64,000 bases of DNA from Treponema sp. Marseille-Q4130 (lineage in GTDB: Bacteria; Spirochaetota; Spirochaetia; Treponematales; Treponemataceae), in the NCBI RefSeq assembly GCF_014334325.1, contig NZ_JACSET010000007.1:110685-174684 (forward strand). The letters are read 5' to 3'. The notes beneath the pieces are model-generated. The model had not been told where the DNA came from. It worked only from the letters and a program-made list of their open reading frames with translations, and searched no databases. Position 1 is the first letter of the stretch. Every line of letters starts with the position of its first letter. The translations under genes were made by a program, and so were the position numbers. Positions 1-12,417 of the stretch are shown here, piece by piece.

Positions 1-526
1 AACGGTCGAGCTCCGCTTCGGGCAAATTGTATGTGCCTTCCTGCTCGATCGGATTTTGCGTCGCAAGCACGAAAAAAGGCTCCGGCAGCGCATACGACGT
101 TTCACCGATCGTCACCTGCCGCTCTTCCATCGCTTCAAGCATGGCGGACTGCACTTTCGCGCTTGCACGGTTTATCTCGTCGGCGAGTACGACGTTCGCA
201 AACACCGGCCCCTTGCGCACGGAAAATGTCCCCTTTCCCTGCTCATAGATAAGCGTGCCGGAAACATCGGCGGGAAGCAGATCGGGCGTAAATTGAATGC
301 GTTTAAAATCGAGTCCCGAAATTTGCGCAAAGGTTTTGACGGCAAGCGTCTTTGCAAGACCCGGCACGCCTTCGAGCAGCACGTGTCCGCCCGCGATAAA
401 CGCCGTCATGATACCGTCAAACAAGACATCCTGACCGATAAGACGTTTGTGCGCTTCAGTACGACATGCTTCGATCAGTGTGCGGCATGCTGCAAGTTCC
501 TCTCCGCCCGCACTGTATTTTTCCAT
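1..526 (-). CDS. MoxR-family AAA+ ATPase (C-terminus outside window)
   Basis: MoxR ATPases are cytoplasmic AAA+ chaperones that usually act with von Willebrand factor A-domain proteins in maturation of metal-containing or surface complexes. The visible N-terminal 175 residues carry the P-loop region ([11 protein letters not shown]), the family phrase [17 protein letters not shown], the Walker B region ([17 protein letters not shown]) and the sensor region ([15 protein letters not shown]). All are textbook MoxR signatures. The ATG at 526-524 is preceded by a GAGGTT-type site. The gene is divergent from the aminotransferase across a 77-bp spacer and runs off the left edge, so the lid domain and downstream partners cannot be seen. 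Confidence 0.93.
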   Translation of the reverse strand, partial: MEKYSAGGEELAACRTLIEACRTEAHKRLIGQDVLFDGIMTAFIAGGHVLLEGVPGLAKTLAVKTFAQISGLDFKRIQFTPDLLPADVSGTLIYEQGKGTFSVRKGPVFANVVLADEINRASAKVQSAMLEAMEERQVTIGETSYALPEPFFVLATQNPIEQEGTYNLPEAELDR

Positions 527-564
527 CTCACAACCTCAAGCCTGCATGCATTGCATTGTTATAA

Positions 565-593
565 TTGACAATCTCACCGTATTTCAGAATAAT
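565..593 (+). promoter_or_regulatory. Predicted promoter of the aminotransferase gene
   Basis: TTGACA at 565-570, a 17-bp spacer and AATAAT at 588-593. The -10 box ends 10 bases before the ATG at 604, so the predicted transcript start is only a few bases from the start codon. An in-frame TTG inside the -35 box is therefore an unlikely start. Confidence 0.55.
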
Positions 594-603
594 CTATTTT
601 ATC

Positions 604-1905
604 ATGTTGAACCCTTTAGCACAAGAATTAAACGAATGCTTAAAAGACACCGTTGCGGGAAAGTTGCTTTCGGACGAAGGATCGCGGATGTATTTTCCGA
701 AAGGGATAATCGCGCAGAGCGAAGAAGCGAAAAAGGGGGCGTCCAAAGCGAACGGAACGATCGGCATGACGATCATTAACGGAACGCCGGCGATTCTTCC
801 GTCGATTCAAAAAAGCGTTCCGTCCTTTGACGCCCGTTCTCTTGTCGCATACGCGCCGACGGCAGGGCAAAAAGAGTTCCGCACGATTTGGCAAAAACAG
901 ATAATCGACAAAAATCCGCTTTTAAAAACGAAAAAAATATCTCTGCCCGTCGTCGTACCCGGTCTTACCGCAGGTCTTTCCTATATCGCAGACCTGTTTA
1001 TAGACGAGACGAAACCGCTTCTTGCGCCGGATCCGTCGTGGGACAATTATGCGCTCATAGTAGAAGCGAGACGGGGAGCGGAACTGCACCCATTCAATTT
1101 CTTTGACAGCGGCAAAATCGACACGGTCTCACTTAAAAACGCAGTCAAAAAAGAAGCGGCTTCTTACGGTTCGGTACGGCTCCTGTTCAACTTCCCGCAA
1201 AATCCGTCGGGCTACAGTCCGACGAAAAACGAAGTTGCCGAACTCTGCCGCATCATACGCGAGGCGGCTTCCGGCGGCACAAAATTATTAATTTTATGCG
1301 ACGACGCGTACTTCGGTCTCAACTATGAAGACGACATCGAAGCGCAATCGCTCTTTGCTCACATTGCGGACATCCACGAAAACGTGCTCGCCGTAAAAAT
1401 CGACGGACCGACAAAAGAAGACTTCGCGTGGGGATTCCGCTGCGGCTTCGTCACCTTCGCTTCAAAAAATTTCAGCGACGAACACTACGATGCGCTTATC
1501 AAAAAACTCATGGGTGTCATACGTTCGTCCGTTTCGTGCAGTGCAACTCCTTCGCAGTCGCTGCTCATACACTCCTATAGCGACCCCGAAAACGAGGTGC
1601 AAAAAATCGCATTCCGAAAAATTCTCGAAGCGCGCTATCGCGCCGTAAGAAGCTTTGTCGATACTCACGAGTCGGGCGCGATCGAAGCACTGCCGTTCAA
1701 TTCGGGCTATTTTATGAGCTTCCGCCTCAAAGGGATCGATGCGGAGACATTGCGCAAAAAGCTGCTTTCGGAAAGGGGCATCGGCACGATATCGATCGAC
1801 GATCGGACGCTCCGCGTCGCATTCAGCAGCATAGACGAAGATAAAATCGAATCGGTGTATGCCGACATATACGCCGCAGCCGACGAGATGTACCGTGCCC
1901 TCTGA
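604..1905 (+). CDS. PLP-dependent aminotransferase, class I/II
   Basis: A 433-residue fold-type I aminotransferase, cytoplasmic, expected to transfer an amino group between an amino acid and a 2-oxo acid. Visible are the YAPTAGQKEFRTIW region after the N-terminal arm, the substrate/PLP segment FNFPQNPSGYSPT (the NPTG-type motif), the ILCDDAYFGL strand (Asp that contacts the pyridine nitrogen, Tyr that contacts the PLP oxygen), and the Schiff-base lysine in IDGPTKEDFAWGFRCGF near residue 270. The substrate cannot be told from sequence. ATG 604 is chosen because the only upstream in-frame start, a TTG at 565, sits in the predicted -35 box. It slightly overlaps the possible start of the next gene. 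Confidence 0.88.
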   Translation: MLNPLAQELNECLKDTVAGKLLSDEGSRMYFPKGIIAQSEEAKKGASKANGTIGMTIINGTPAILPSIQKSVPSFDARSLVAYAPTAGQKEFRTIWQKQIIDKNPLLKTKKISLPVVVPGLTAGLSYIADLFIDETKPLLAPDPSWDNYALIVEARRGAELHPFNFFDSGKIDTVSLKNAVKKEAASYGSVRLLFNFPQNPSGYSPTKNEVAELCRIIREAASGGTKLLILCDDAYFGLNYEDDIEAQSLFAHIADIHENVLAVKIDGPTKEDFAWGFRCGFVTFASKNFSDEHYDALIKKLMGVIRSSVSCSATPSQSLLIHSYSDPENEVQKIAFRKILEARYRAVRSFVDTHESGAIEALPFNSGYFMSFRLKGIDAETLRKKLLSERGIGTISIDDRTLRVAFSSIDEDKIESVYADIYAAADEMYRAL

Positions 1906-3325
1906 ATCGACCGCCGCCCGCGCACTGCCGACGGAACGAAACACCGCTTCATCGTGCAGCGGACTTTCCGCAACAAGCGCCGTTGCATCGTTCTTTTTCC
2001 GACCGCTGCCATACGCTTCATCCCGTACGAGAGCTGTCGGCAACTGTACGGCGCAGGCGTGTAAAAAAATCCTGTGCTACCTTTGCGTTCTTTTTTTATT
2101 TACAATATTTTTTGCAGGCTGTTCACTCAAGCGCGAAACGCTCATCACGATATGGACAAATATCCCCGAATTTACCGAATATGGGGAACTTTTCAACGAT
2201 ACGCACGGCAAAAAAAAAGTGATCCTCGTCTATAAAAAAAATCCCTCGGAAGCGATCGCATCGAAAGCGGAAAAAAATCCTCCCGACATCGCCGTCGGCC
2301 CCTGGCTCCGCACCGATAAAACGAGCCGTTTTTTCCGATCAATCGACACGATATTCGACGGGAACGGTATAACGCAATCGATTTTCTATCCCCAGCTGCT
2401 TGAAGCGGGAAAGATAAGACAGGCGTACTACCTGCTACCGGTGAGCTTCAATCTGCCGGCCGTCATCTTTTCTCGAGAAAACGCGGCGGCAGTCGAAGAC
2501 AATTACACGCTGTCGATCGAACAGATAAAAGCGGCGGGAGCCGCATTCAACGTACAGCAAAAAAACGGCGTCTATACGCGCATCGGATTTGCCCCTCAGG
2601 CGGGTAACAGCTTTCTTTATTTTACGGCGAAAGCGAAAGGCGCGCAGTTCCGCGAATATAAATCGTCGTTTACGTGGAACGCCGACAAACTTTCCGACGC
2701 AATCGCCTACCTCAAAAACTGGTCGAAAACCGTAAACACTTCTTCGGAAGCGGAACGGGATTTCACGTATAAATACCTGTCCGTGCCGAATTTCAAACGT
2801 GTCACGTCCGGACGCACGCTGTTCGCATACATCACGAGCGATGCGCTGTTCAGTCTCACGCCCGAACAATCCGAAATGCTCGACTACCGTTGGATCTACG
2901 ACGGAAACAAAATACCGATCGAAGATTCCTTCGTCACGCTCGGAATTCCTAAGGGCGCAAAACACCCGAACGCCGCATACGATTTTATTGTATGGTTTTT
3001 GAGTGCGGAAACCCAGCGCGCCATACTTGAACGCAAAGCGAAACAAAACCTCGACATACACCAATTCGGTATCGCAGGCGGTTTTTCTTCGATCAAAGAA
3101 GTGAACGAACACATCCTTCCGCTGTATAAAACGATGCTTTTGACAAATACGCCGCCAACCGATATGCTCGGCGTACCGGAAAAGCTGCCTGCCGATTGGG
3201 AAATTATTAAAGAGCAGATCATCGTTCCGTACCTCAGGGACGAAGTGCAAAACACGGGCGGTGCACCCGTCGCCGATTTGCCCTCACGTATCGCAAACAG
3301 GGCGAAACCGAGCTACGAACAATAG
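1895..3325 (+). CDS. Extracellular solute-binding lipoprotein (ABC transporter type), start uncertain
   Basis: The mature part resembles family-1 solute-binding proteins: a lipobox (FTIFFAGC) near nucleotide 2110, then ITIWTNIPEFTEYGELFND, and a late VTLGIPKGAKHPNAAYDFIVWFL segment typical of sugar-binding proteins. It should be a membrane-anchored periplasmic protein; no permease or ATPase gene is adjacent. The start is a problem. No ATG, GTG or TTG lies just before the signal peptide. The nearest in-frame starts are GTG at 1895, which leaves about 55 residues in front of the signal sequence, and a CTG at 2072, which drops the positive charges. An unusual start codon or a sequence lesion is possible. 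The 3' end is 2 bases from the convergent nuclease gene. Confidence 0.75.
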   Translation: MPSESTAARALPTERNTASSCSGLSATSAVASFFFRPLPYASSRTRAVGNCTAQACKKILCYLCVLFLFTIFFAGCSLKRETLITIWTNIPEFTEYGELFNDTHGKKKVILVYKKNPSEAIASKAEKNPPDIAVGPWLRTDKTSRFFRSIDTIFDGNGITQSIFYPQLLEAGKIRQAYYLLPVSFNLPAVIFSRENAAAVEDNYTLSIEQIKAAGAAFNVQQKNGVYTRIGFAPQAGNSFLYFTAKAKGAQFREYKSSFTWNADKLSDAIAYLKNWSKTVNTSSEAERDFTYKYLSVPNFKRVTSGRTLFAYITSDALFSLTPEQSEMLDYRWIYDGNKIPIEDSFVTLGIPKGAKHPNAAYDFIVWFLSAETQRAILERKAKQNLDIHQFGIAGGFSSIKEVNEHILPLYKTMLLTNTPPTDMLGVPEKLPADWEIIKEQIIVPYLRDEVQNTGGAPVADLPSRIANRAKPSYEQ

Positions 3326-3327
3326 AA

Positions 3328-4323
3328 TCAATAGCGTATGCTCGCTGCAATGGGCAAATGATCGGAATAGCCCTTTCCCGTGTACATCGCATACCGAACC
3401 GGGATGCCTTCTTCGTCCGCCCACGGTCCGTCCGTTTCCGCCGCAAACGAAAGGACTTTAGCTTGTCCCGCCGTAAAAAAATGATCGATGCGCTCCCCTT
3501 TACCCTCGTAATAATAGCTGTACATCCCGCACGCATTTTCCGAAAGCCACGGCGATTTGACAAGCGCTTCCGATACGGTACCGAAACCCGCCCCATACAA
3601 AACGACAGCGTCCCCTTCGCCCCCCTTCGAAAACTCGCCGATATCGCGATTGAAGTCTCCGCAGGCGACGGCGGCGCTTCCGTTCGTCTCAAGCAGCAAT
3701 CGGGCAAGGACGGATTCCTGCCAGCTCCGCCACAGAGCGCTTTCTTTTTCTCCTCCCAATTTCGACTTCCAGTGATTGACACAGAGCGTAAGAGAGCGGG
3801 AGCCTTGCAGCACGGACACACAGATGACGGGACGCATGCGCGGTTGTTTTGTATGAGTGCGGATATCGAGGGTATGAACGGTCATCGCGTGAAGCGGCCG
3901 GCGGGAAAGCACGGCACATCCGAGCGCGTCGCCATGCGCCTTTGCAAAACATACATAGCTCCAATTTTTTTTAGCATCCCACGCGCCGCCTGCCAGCATA
4001 TTTGCGATATCGTACATAACGCCTTCGTTTTCGATTTCTTCGAAAACGTATACGTCCGCGTTGAGGTTTTTAATCGCACCGCAGAGACGGCCGAGCCGGG
4101 CGGTATATTCGTCCCTTCCCCACTTCGATTTAGGCGATTTGAATTCGGCGTATTCGCATCCGTCCGCGTTCGCATCGAAAAAGGTCTGTACGTTCCAGTT
4201 TACGATGCGGATCGTCCGGACGCCCTCTTCCCGTTCTCTTTCCTTCGCACCTTCGGCGGACACCGCGCAGCCCGCGCCGAACAAAAAGAGCGGTAAAAAA
4301 CACGCGATCGTTATTTTTTTCAT
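3328..4323 (-). CDS. Endonuclease/exonuclease/phosphatase-fold lipoprotein
   Basis: A 331-residue protein with a lipoprotein signal (MKKITIACFLPLFLFGAGC, Cys19) followed by the EEP fold. Metal and phosphate-binding motifs are visible: IRIVNWNVQTFFD, VYVFEEIENEG (the catalytic Glu), CVNHWKSKLGG, AVACGDFNRDIGEF and the terminal YSDHLPIAASI. The family hydrolyses phosphodiesters in nucleic acids, lipids or inositol phosphates, so this may be an envelope-anchored nuclease or phosphodiesterase; the substrate is unknown. GGAGAAG lies 5 bases before the ATG. Confidence 0.9.
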   Translation of the reverse strand: MKKITIACFLPLFLFGAGCAVSAEGAKEREREEGVRTIRIVNWNVQTFFDANADGCEYAEFKSPKSKWGRDEYTARLGRLCGAIKNLNADVYVFEEIENEGVMYDIANMLAGGAWDAKKNWSYVCFAKAHGDALGCAVLSRRPLHAMTVHTLDIRTHTKQPRMRPVICVSVLQGSRSLTLCVNHWKSKLGGEKESALWRSWQESVLARLLLETNGSAAVACGDFNRDIGEFSKGGEGDAVVLYGAGFGTVSEALVKSPWLSENACGMYSYYYEGKGERIDHFFTAGQAKVLSFAAETDGPWADEEGIPVRYAMYTGKGYSDHLPIAASIRY

Positions 4324-4505
4324 AGAGCTTCTCCGTGCGTCGATTTCGACTTCACCTTATAATCGTCGACGTTTTGCATTTTTACGCGGGTTTTGCGGAA
4401 AAGATTTTGCGGAAAAACGTCATAAAAATCGCATTACAGCTCGATACCGGACAAGCGTTTTCTACAAAGATTGCCCGTACACTTTCCCTTACGGGGGAAA
4501 TCATC

Positions 4506-4511
4506 TATACT
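4506..4511 (+). promoter_or_regulatory. -10 box of dnaE, six bases before the ATG
   Basis: TATACT followed by exactly six bases and the ATG at 4518. No Shine-Dalgarno site lies at a usable distance (a GGGGGA is about 18 bases away), and no clear -35 is seen. The same TATACT-N6-ATG layout precedes purL and the 33677 pseudouridine synthase gene. Confidence 0.55.
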
Positions 4512-4517
4512 GACGGT

Positions 4518-8093
<3,576 letters not shown>

Positions 8094-8108
8094 ATATTGT
8101 AAGAGGAA

Positions 8109-8134
8109 CCTCTAAAAACTGCAGTTTTTAGAGG
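8109..8134. repeat. 26-bp perfect palindrome between dnaE and the YggT gene
   Basis: Two 13-base arms, CCTCTAAAAACTG and its exact complement, meet with no loop. No T-tract follows, so it is not a classical terminator; it could be an RNA processing hairpin, a dyad operator or a repeat unit. Confidence 0.7.
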
Positions 8135-8159
8135 TAACTTTGAAAATGCGAGGATACAC

Positions 8160-8756
8160 ATGGTAAGATATGTTATCGCGACGCTTATACGGCTCATCAA
8201 TATCTATTCGTTTTTGTGTTTTATACGGATAATACTCACGTGGATTCCGGGCGCACAGTATTCGGCGCCGGGCAGGATTTTGTCGGCGCTGTGCGATCCG
8301 TTTTTAAATATATTCCGCGGCACGAGGTGGATGCAGATCGGCTCGCTCGATTTTTCCCCCGCGGTTTCGATCGGACTTTTGTACGCGATTTCCTATATTC
8401 TCCAAAATATTTTGATGACCGGACGTCTGTACCTCGGCGCCGTTCTTGCAATCGTTATCGGTATGGCGTGGTCTATCGTCAATTCACTTGCATTGTTTTT
8501 GCTCGTTTTGCTCATCATCAGATTTATCGTCATCCTTTCGCAAAAGCGGGCGAACTACTACGGCTCGCTTTGGTCGCAGCTCGATTACGCGCTCGAACCC
8601 TTTGTACACCGCATTTCCCGCATATTTACGGGAAATAAATTCGTCGGCTATAAAACCTCTCTCGGCATCACGATCGCCGCGCTCATCGGTATTTTGGCGG
8701 GCGGCCATTACCTTTTCAAATGGCTTATAAAAATCGTACAGCAGCTGCCGTTTTAA
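8160..8756 (+). CDS. YggT family integral membrane protein
   Basis: A 198-residue inner-membrane protein made of two YggT repeats. The first runs from about residue 5 to 95 (LINIYSFLCFIRIILTWIP, then LCDPFLNIFRG), the second from about 105 to 198 (LALFLLVLLIIRFIVI, then LDYALEPFVHRISRIF). The RhxxP-type membrane-edge motifs are typical. Function is poorly defined; homologues have been linked to osmotic tolerance and to cell-division or Sec surroundings. A GCGAGGA site precedes the ATG. RecG begins 3 bases after the stop, so the two are probably cotranscribed. Confidence 0.88.
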   Translation: MVRYVIATLIRLINIYSFLCFIRIILTWIPGAQYSAPGRILSALCDPFLNIFRGTRWMQIGSLDFSPAVSIGLLYAISYILQNILMTGRLYLGAVLAIVIGMAWSIVNSLALFLLVLLIIRFIVILSQKRANYYGSLWSQLDYALEPFVHRISRIFTGNKFVGYKTSLGITIAALIGILAGGHYLFKWLIKIVQQLPF

Positions 8757-8759
8757 ATA

Positions 8760-11207
8760 ATGAAACTCGGCGATATACGCAATTCGATAACGACTCTTCC
8801 GGGCGTCGGGCCGGCGGCGGCAAAGCTTTTCGCAAAATTGAACGTATTTTCCGTAGCCGATTTGCTCACGCTGTATCCGAAACAATACGACGACCGCACG
8901 AAGCGTATACCGCTTTCCGCATTCCGCTCATCGAAAGTGCACTGCGCCGCCATCGTCACTTCCCACGAATGGTTCGGTTACGGCAGGATGAAAACGCTGA
9001 AGCTCATCATCTCCGACGGAGAGGCGGAAGCGGAACTCGTCGCCTTCAATCGGCCGTTTTTGGAAAAACAATTTCCCGTCGGAACGATCATATCCGTAAC
9101 GGGCGCTTTCGATGTAAAATACGGCAAGCTCCAAAGCACTTCATTCGAAATTATTAAATTGAGCGAAAGCGGCGATCTTTCCGATTATAAAAAGACGGCG
9201 CTTCCCGACTCCCGCGTCCTCCCCGTCTATCCGCTCACCGAAGGACTCAATCAAAAAAACGTACGGAAAACGATCCTCGCCGCTCTCCGCGAATACAGCG
9301 CGGGAATCGAAAACGAACTGCCCGATTACATCATGGAAAAGCACAAACTCCTTTCAAAGCGCGATGCGATCCGGGCGGTGCACGCACCCGAAAGCCTTTC
9401 GCAGGCCGAAAAAGCGCGGCGAACGCTCATCTACGAAGAGCTCTTTCATTTTCAATGCGTCATAGCAAAGCGCGCGTGGGAACACAGGGGCGCAGTCCCC
9501 GATGCATCGCTTTCGCTCTCTCCGTTTGAAAATACGGAAGAACGCGGAGCGAAAAACGGAAGCGGAAAAAGCCCTTCCGCCGGCACGGATGAAAGCGGCG
9601 CGGCGGACGGAATATCCGCAGGCAGCATCGCTCCCGAAATCGGAGCGCCCGACGGTGCAGACGGCGGCATATACGACGCGACACGGCAGATATTCATCGA
9701 TTCGCTTTCTCCTCTGCAAAGGGCGCTTTACGATCGCCTCCTGTTCCGCCTCACGCTCGATCAGATGAACGTCATCATGGAAATGGATGACGATCTCGAC
9801 AGGGGCTATCGGGAACGCGAACTCGTCGCAAACGATGAAAAAAAAGCTCCGGCGGAACGCGCGGAAAACGAGCGGCCTCCGGTGTTTACGATGGCGCGGC
9901 TTTTGCAGGGAGACGTCGGATCAGGCAAAACGCTCGCCGCTTTTTTCGCATGTCTTCGCGTCATCAGCTGGAAAGGACAGTGCGCGTTTATGGCTCCGAC
10001 GGAACTGCTCGCCAGGCAGCATGCGGAAAACGCTTCGCGCATGCTCGCGCCGCTCGGCATACGCGTCGCATTTCTCACCGGAAACGTAAAAGCAAGCGGC
10101 AGAGCGGAATTGTTAAAACAGCTTAAAGCGGGCAATATCGACATCGTGATCGGTACGCACGCGCTTTTTTCCGAAGCCGTACAGTACAACGACCTCCAGC
10201 TCGCCGTCATAGACGAACAGCACCGCTTCGGCGTTTTGCAGCGTCAAGCGATAATCGAAAAAGGCAGAAAGATTGCAGGTACTTCGTCCTACACGCTCCA
10301 TCTTTTGATGATGAGCGCGACGCCGATCCCGCAGACGCTCGCACTCACCGCTTTCGGCGACTTGGACGTTTCGCTTTTGCGCACGCAGCCCGAAGGAAGA
10401 AAGGCGGTGAAAACATATCTCGTGCGGGAAGGAAACGAAGCGAACGCATACGAAGCGGTGCGTAAAGAACTCGAGGCGGGACATCAGGCGTATTTCGTCT
10501 ATCCCGCAATAGAAGGCGACGGACGGCAAACGGACGGAGCGGACACGGACGGAAACGGCGACAACATGGAATCCGTCGGATCGGCGTATGTGGGATCGGG
10601 GGCGGAGGCAAAAGCGGCAGGTGCAAAGCGGACGCGGAACGTGCAGTTTCCGCTTTTGTATGCAAAAGAAAAATCCGCAGCAAAGGCGGCGGAAGAGATG
10701 TTCGCGTTTTTATCCGAGCGCGTGTATCCCGAATTCTCCTGCGCGCTCATCCATTCGCGCATCGATGAAGACGAGCAAGTGCGTATTCTCCACGATTTTC
10801 AAAAGGGACGCATACAAGTGCTCGCCGCGACGACCGTCATCGAAGTCGGAGTGGATGTACCGAATGCGACGTGCATCGTCATCGAACGCTCAGACCGCTT
10901 CGGACTCGCGCAGCTGCACCAGCTGAGGGGCAGGGTCGGGCGCGGAGATGCGCAGTCGTATTGCTTTTTGATCTACGGAAAAAACATCACGGAAACGGGG
11001 ATCGAGCGGATGAAAGTATTGCGCGAAAGCACCGACGGATTTTTTATTGCGGAACGGGATTTAAAACTGCGCGGCCCCGGCGAAGTAACCGGAACCGCAC
11101 AATCGGGAGACCTCGAACTCGGCATCGCGGACATCCGCCGCGACGGAGAAATCCTCGTCGAAGCGAGAAACGACGCCTTCGAATATATGCGAAGCGTTTT
11201 GCGCTGA
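8760..11207 (+). CDS. recG: ATP-dependent DNA helicase RecG
   Basis: RecG unwinds stalled forks and Holliday junctions. N-terminal LPGVGPAAAKLFAKLNVFS and an OB-type wedge domain (residues about 60-150) are followed by superfamily-2 motifs: LLQGDVGSGKTLAA (motif I, near residue 385), APTELLARQHAE (Ia), AVIDEQHRFG (DEQH box, near 485), MMSATPIPQTLAL (III), ATTVIEVGVDVPNA (V) and QLRGRVGRG (VI). At 815 residues it is longer than the usual ~690. The surplus is two low-complexity Gly/Ala/Asp/Ser-rich insertions, at about residues 260-305 and 580-625. Start ATG 8760 follows yggT by 3 bases. Confidence 0.95.
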   Translation: MKLGDIRNSITTLPGVGPAAAKLFAKLNVFSVADLLTLYPKQYDDRTKRIPLSAFRSSKVHCAAIVTSHEWFGYGRMKTLKLIISDGEAEAELVAFNRPFLEKQFPVGTIISVTGAFDVKYGKLQSTSFEIIKLSESGDLSDYKKTALPDSRVLPVYPLTEGLNQKNVRKTILAALREYSAGIENELPDYIMEKHKLLSKRDAIRAVHAPESLSQAEKARRTLIYEELFHFQCVIAKRAWEHRGAVPDASLSLSPFENTEERGAKNGSGKSPSAGTDESGAADGISAGSIAPEIGAPDGADGGIYDATRQIFIDSLSPLQRALYDRLLFRLTLDQMNVIMEMDDDLDRGYRERELVANDEKKAPAERAENERPPVFTMARLLQGDVGSGKTLAAFFACLRVISWKGQCAFMAPTELLARQHAENASRMLAPLGIRVAFLTGNVKASGRAELLKQLKAGNIDIVIGTHALFSEAVQYNDLQLAVIDEQHRFGVLQRQAIIEKGRKIAGTSSYTLHLLMMSATPIPQTLALTAFGDLDVSLLRTQPEGRKAVKTYLVREGNEANAYEAVRKELEAGHQAYFVYPAIEGDGRQTDGADTDGNGDNMESVGSAYVGSGAEAKAAGAKRTRNVQFPLLYAKEKSAAKAAEEMFAFLSERVYPEFSCALIHSRIDEDEQVRILHDFQKGRIQVLAATTVIEVGVDVPNATCIVIERSDRFGLAQLHQLRGRVGRGDAQSYCFLIYGKNITETGIERMKVLRESTDGFFIAERDLKLRGPGEVTGTAQSGDLELGIADIRRDGEILVEARNDAFEYMRSVLR

Positions 11208-11286
11208 CGCCCTAAGCTTACCGTGCGAGCGGGAAAAACGCCGGCCGCACATCGGGCGAAACGCCGGCACGGCTCGGGCAAAACGA

Positions 11287-12126
11287 CTATGCGATGTAAG
11301 CTTCGAGGCGCTGCATGCGTCTCGGATGGCGCATACGCACGATGGCGTGCTTTTCGATTTGACGGATGCGCTCTTTGGTAAGATTGCACGTATCGCCGAC
11401 TTCTTTCAGAGACATGGGGCGGGTACCGTTCAAACCGTAGCGAAGCGACAGCACTTTCGCTTCGTTCGGCTTCAGCGTGTTCAGCACGTCTCCGATATCG
11501 CGCTTCATTGCATTCGAAATCGCTTCCTCGTCGGGATTGTCGTAGCGCTCGTCTTCGATAAAATCGCTCACGGACGTGCGGTCGTTGTCGCTCGAAGCGA
11601 CCTGCGCGTCGAGGGAAATCATATCGCGCGAGATATTCACCATTTCGCGCACGTGCTGCTTGTCCATCTTCAACATACGCGCAACTTCGGCGAATTCCTG
11701 CTCTTCGGTTTTATCGCCCGTCATAAGCTTTCGCGCGTGTTCGATCTGCACGAGTTCGTTCGCACGGTTGAGCGGGAGACGAATGGCGCGGCTCTTTTCG
11801 CAGATCGCTTTTAAAATCGCCTGGCGGATCCACCACACCGCGTATGAAATAAAGTGATAGCCCTTCGATACGTCGAATCTGTCGACCGCCGTCAAAAGAC
11901 CGATATTGCCTTCGCTGATCAAATCGGGCAAATCGAGTCCGTGATTTTGATACTTTTTCGCAACGTTGACGACAAAACGCAGATTCGCGTTGACGATTTT
12001 GTCTTTCGCAGCCTTGTCGCCCGCCTTCGCTTTCAGCGCCAAATCGGTTTCCTCGTCGCGCGAAAGCAGAGAAACTTTATTTATATCTTTCAAGTACATT
12101 GAAAGGACGTTTTCATCGTTTGTCAT
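11287..12126 (-). CDS. RNA polymerase sigma-70 family factor, group 2 (RpoS-sized)
   Basis: A 279-residue sigma factor with regions 1.2 to 4 and no long N-terminal extension, so it is not the housekeeping RpoD. Region 1.2 is VLSMYLKDINKVSLLSRDEE. Region 2 holds IVNANLRFVVNVAKKY, LDLPDLISEGNIGLL and the -10-recognition helix HFISYAVWWIRQAI. Region 4 has EAKVLSLRYGL and the helix-turn-helix LKEVGDTCNLTKERIRQIE. ATG 12126 is chosen over the longer frame because GGAGGTG lies 6 bases upstream. The length and domain set match spirochaetal RpoS, which suggests an alternative, conditionally used sigma factor. It appears to have a sigma-54 promoter. Confidence 0.92.
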   Translation of the reverse strand: MTNDENVLSMYLKDINKVSLLSRDEETDLALKAKAGDKAAKDKIVNANLRFVVNVAKKYQNHGLDLPDLISEGNIGLLTAVDRFDVSKGYHFISYAVWWIRQAILKAICEKSRAIRLPLNRANELVQIEHARKLMTGDKTEEQEFAEVARMLKMDKQHVREMVNISRDMISLDAQVASSDNDRTSVSDFIEDERYDNPDEEAISNAMKRDIGDVLNTLKPNEAKVLSLRYGLNGTRPMSLKEVGDTCNLTKERIRQIEKHAIVRMRHPRRMQRLEAYIA

Positions 12127-12169
12127 AGATACACCTCCAAGCCGGCACAAAACCGTATACGTAAATTAT

Positions 12170-12186
12170 TGCAATATCTATGCCAA
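12170..12186 (-). promoter_or_regulatory. Sigma-54-type (-24/-12) promoter of the sigma-factor gene
   Basis: On the minus strand TTGGCATAGATATTGCA. The invariant GG and GC are exactly 10 bases apart, and the flanking TTGGCA and TTGCA match the RpoN consensus. Predicted start is near 12159, giving a 33-base leader with GGAGGTG. A sigma-70 reading of the same stretch (TTGGCA-N17-TACGTA) is much poorer. Confidence 0.65.
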
Positions 12187-12332
12187 TAACGAGGAAGAGG
12201 GAAAATCGTTACGATAATATTTTGTTAGAATCGTACATCATTTTTAATTCTTTATAATACAATAAATTAAAAAAAGATGTTTTTTTATCGTTTCGAATGA
12301 CGATCGATTTTTCTTGACTTTCGGTAACATTT

Positions 12333-12359
12333 TGAGTAAATTTATGTCGAATTTACTCA
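12333..12359. promoter_or_regulatory. Perfect inverted repeat, candidate enhancer/operator
   Basis: Arms TGAGTAAATT and AATTTACTCA with a 7-base centre. It sits about 175-200 bp upstream of the predicted sigma-54 start, the usual distance for an activator site, and also about 95-120 bp upstream of the glycosylase ATG. Confidence 0.45.
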
Positions 12360-12417
12360 CCCTCATAAAAATACACTGAAATTGTGTCATTTTGATACTT
12401 TTTTTATATCGATTTTC

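Noticed and set aside
11215-11285. Terminator between recG and the sigma gene
   Set aside because: GCCGGC occurs twice and some pairing is possible, but there is no clean stem with a T-tract.
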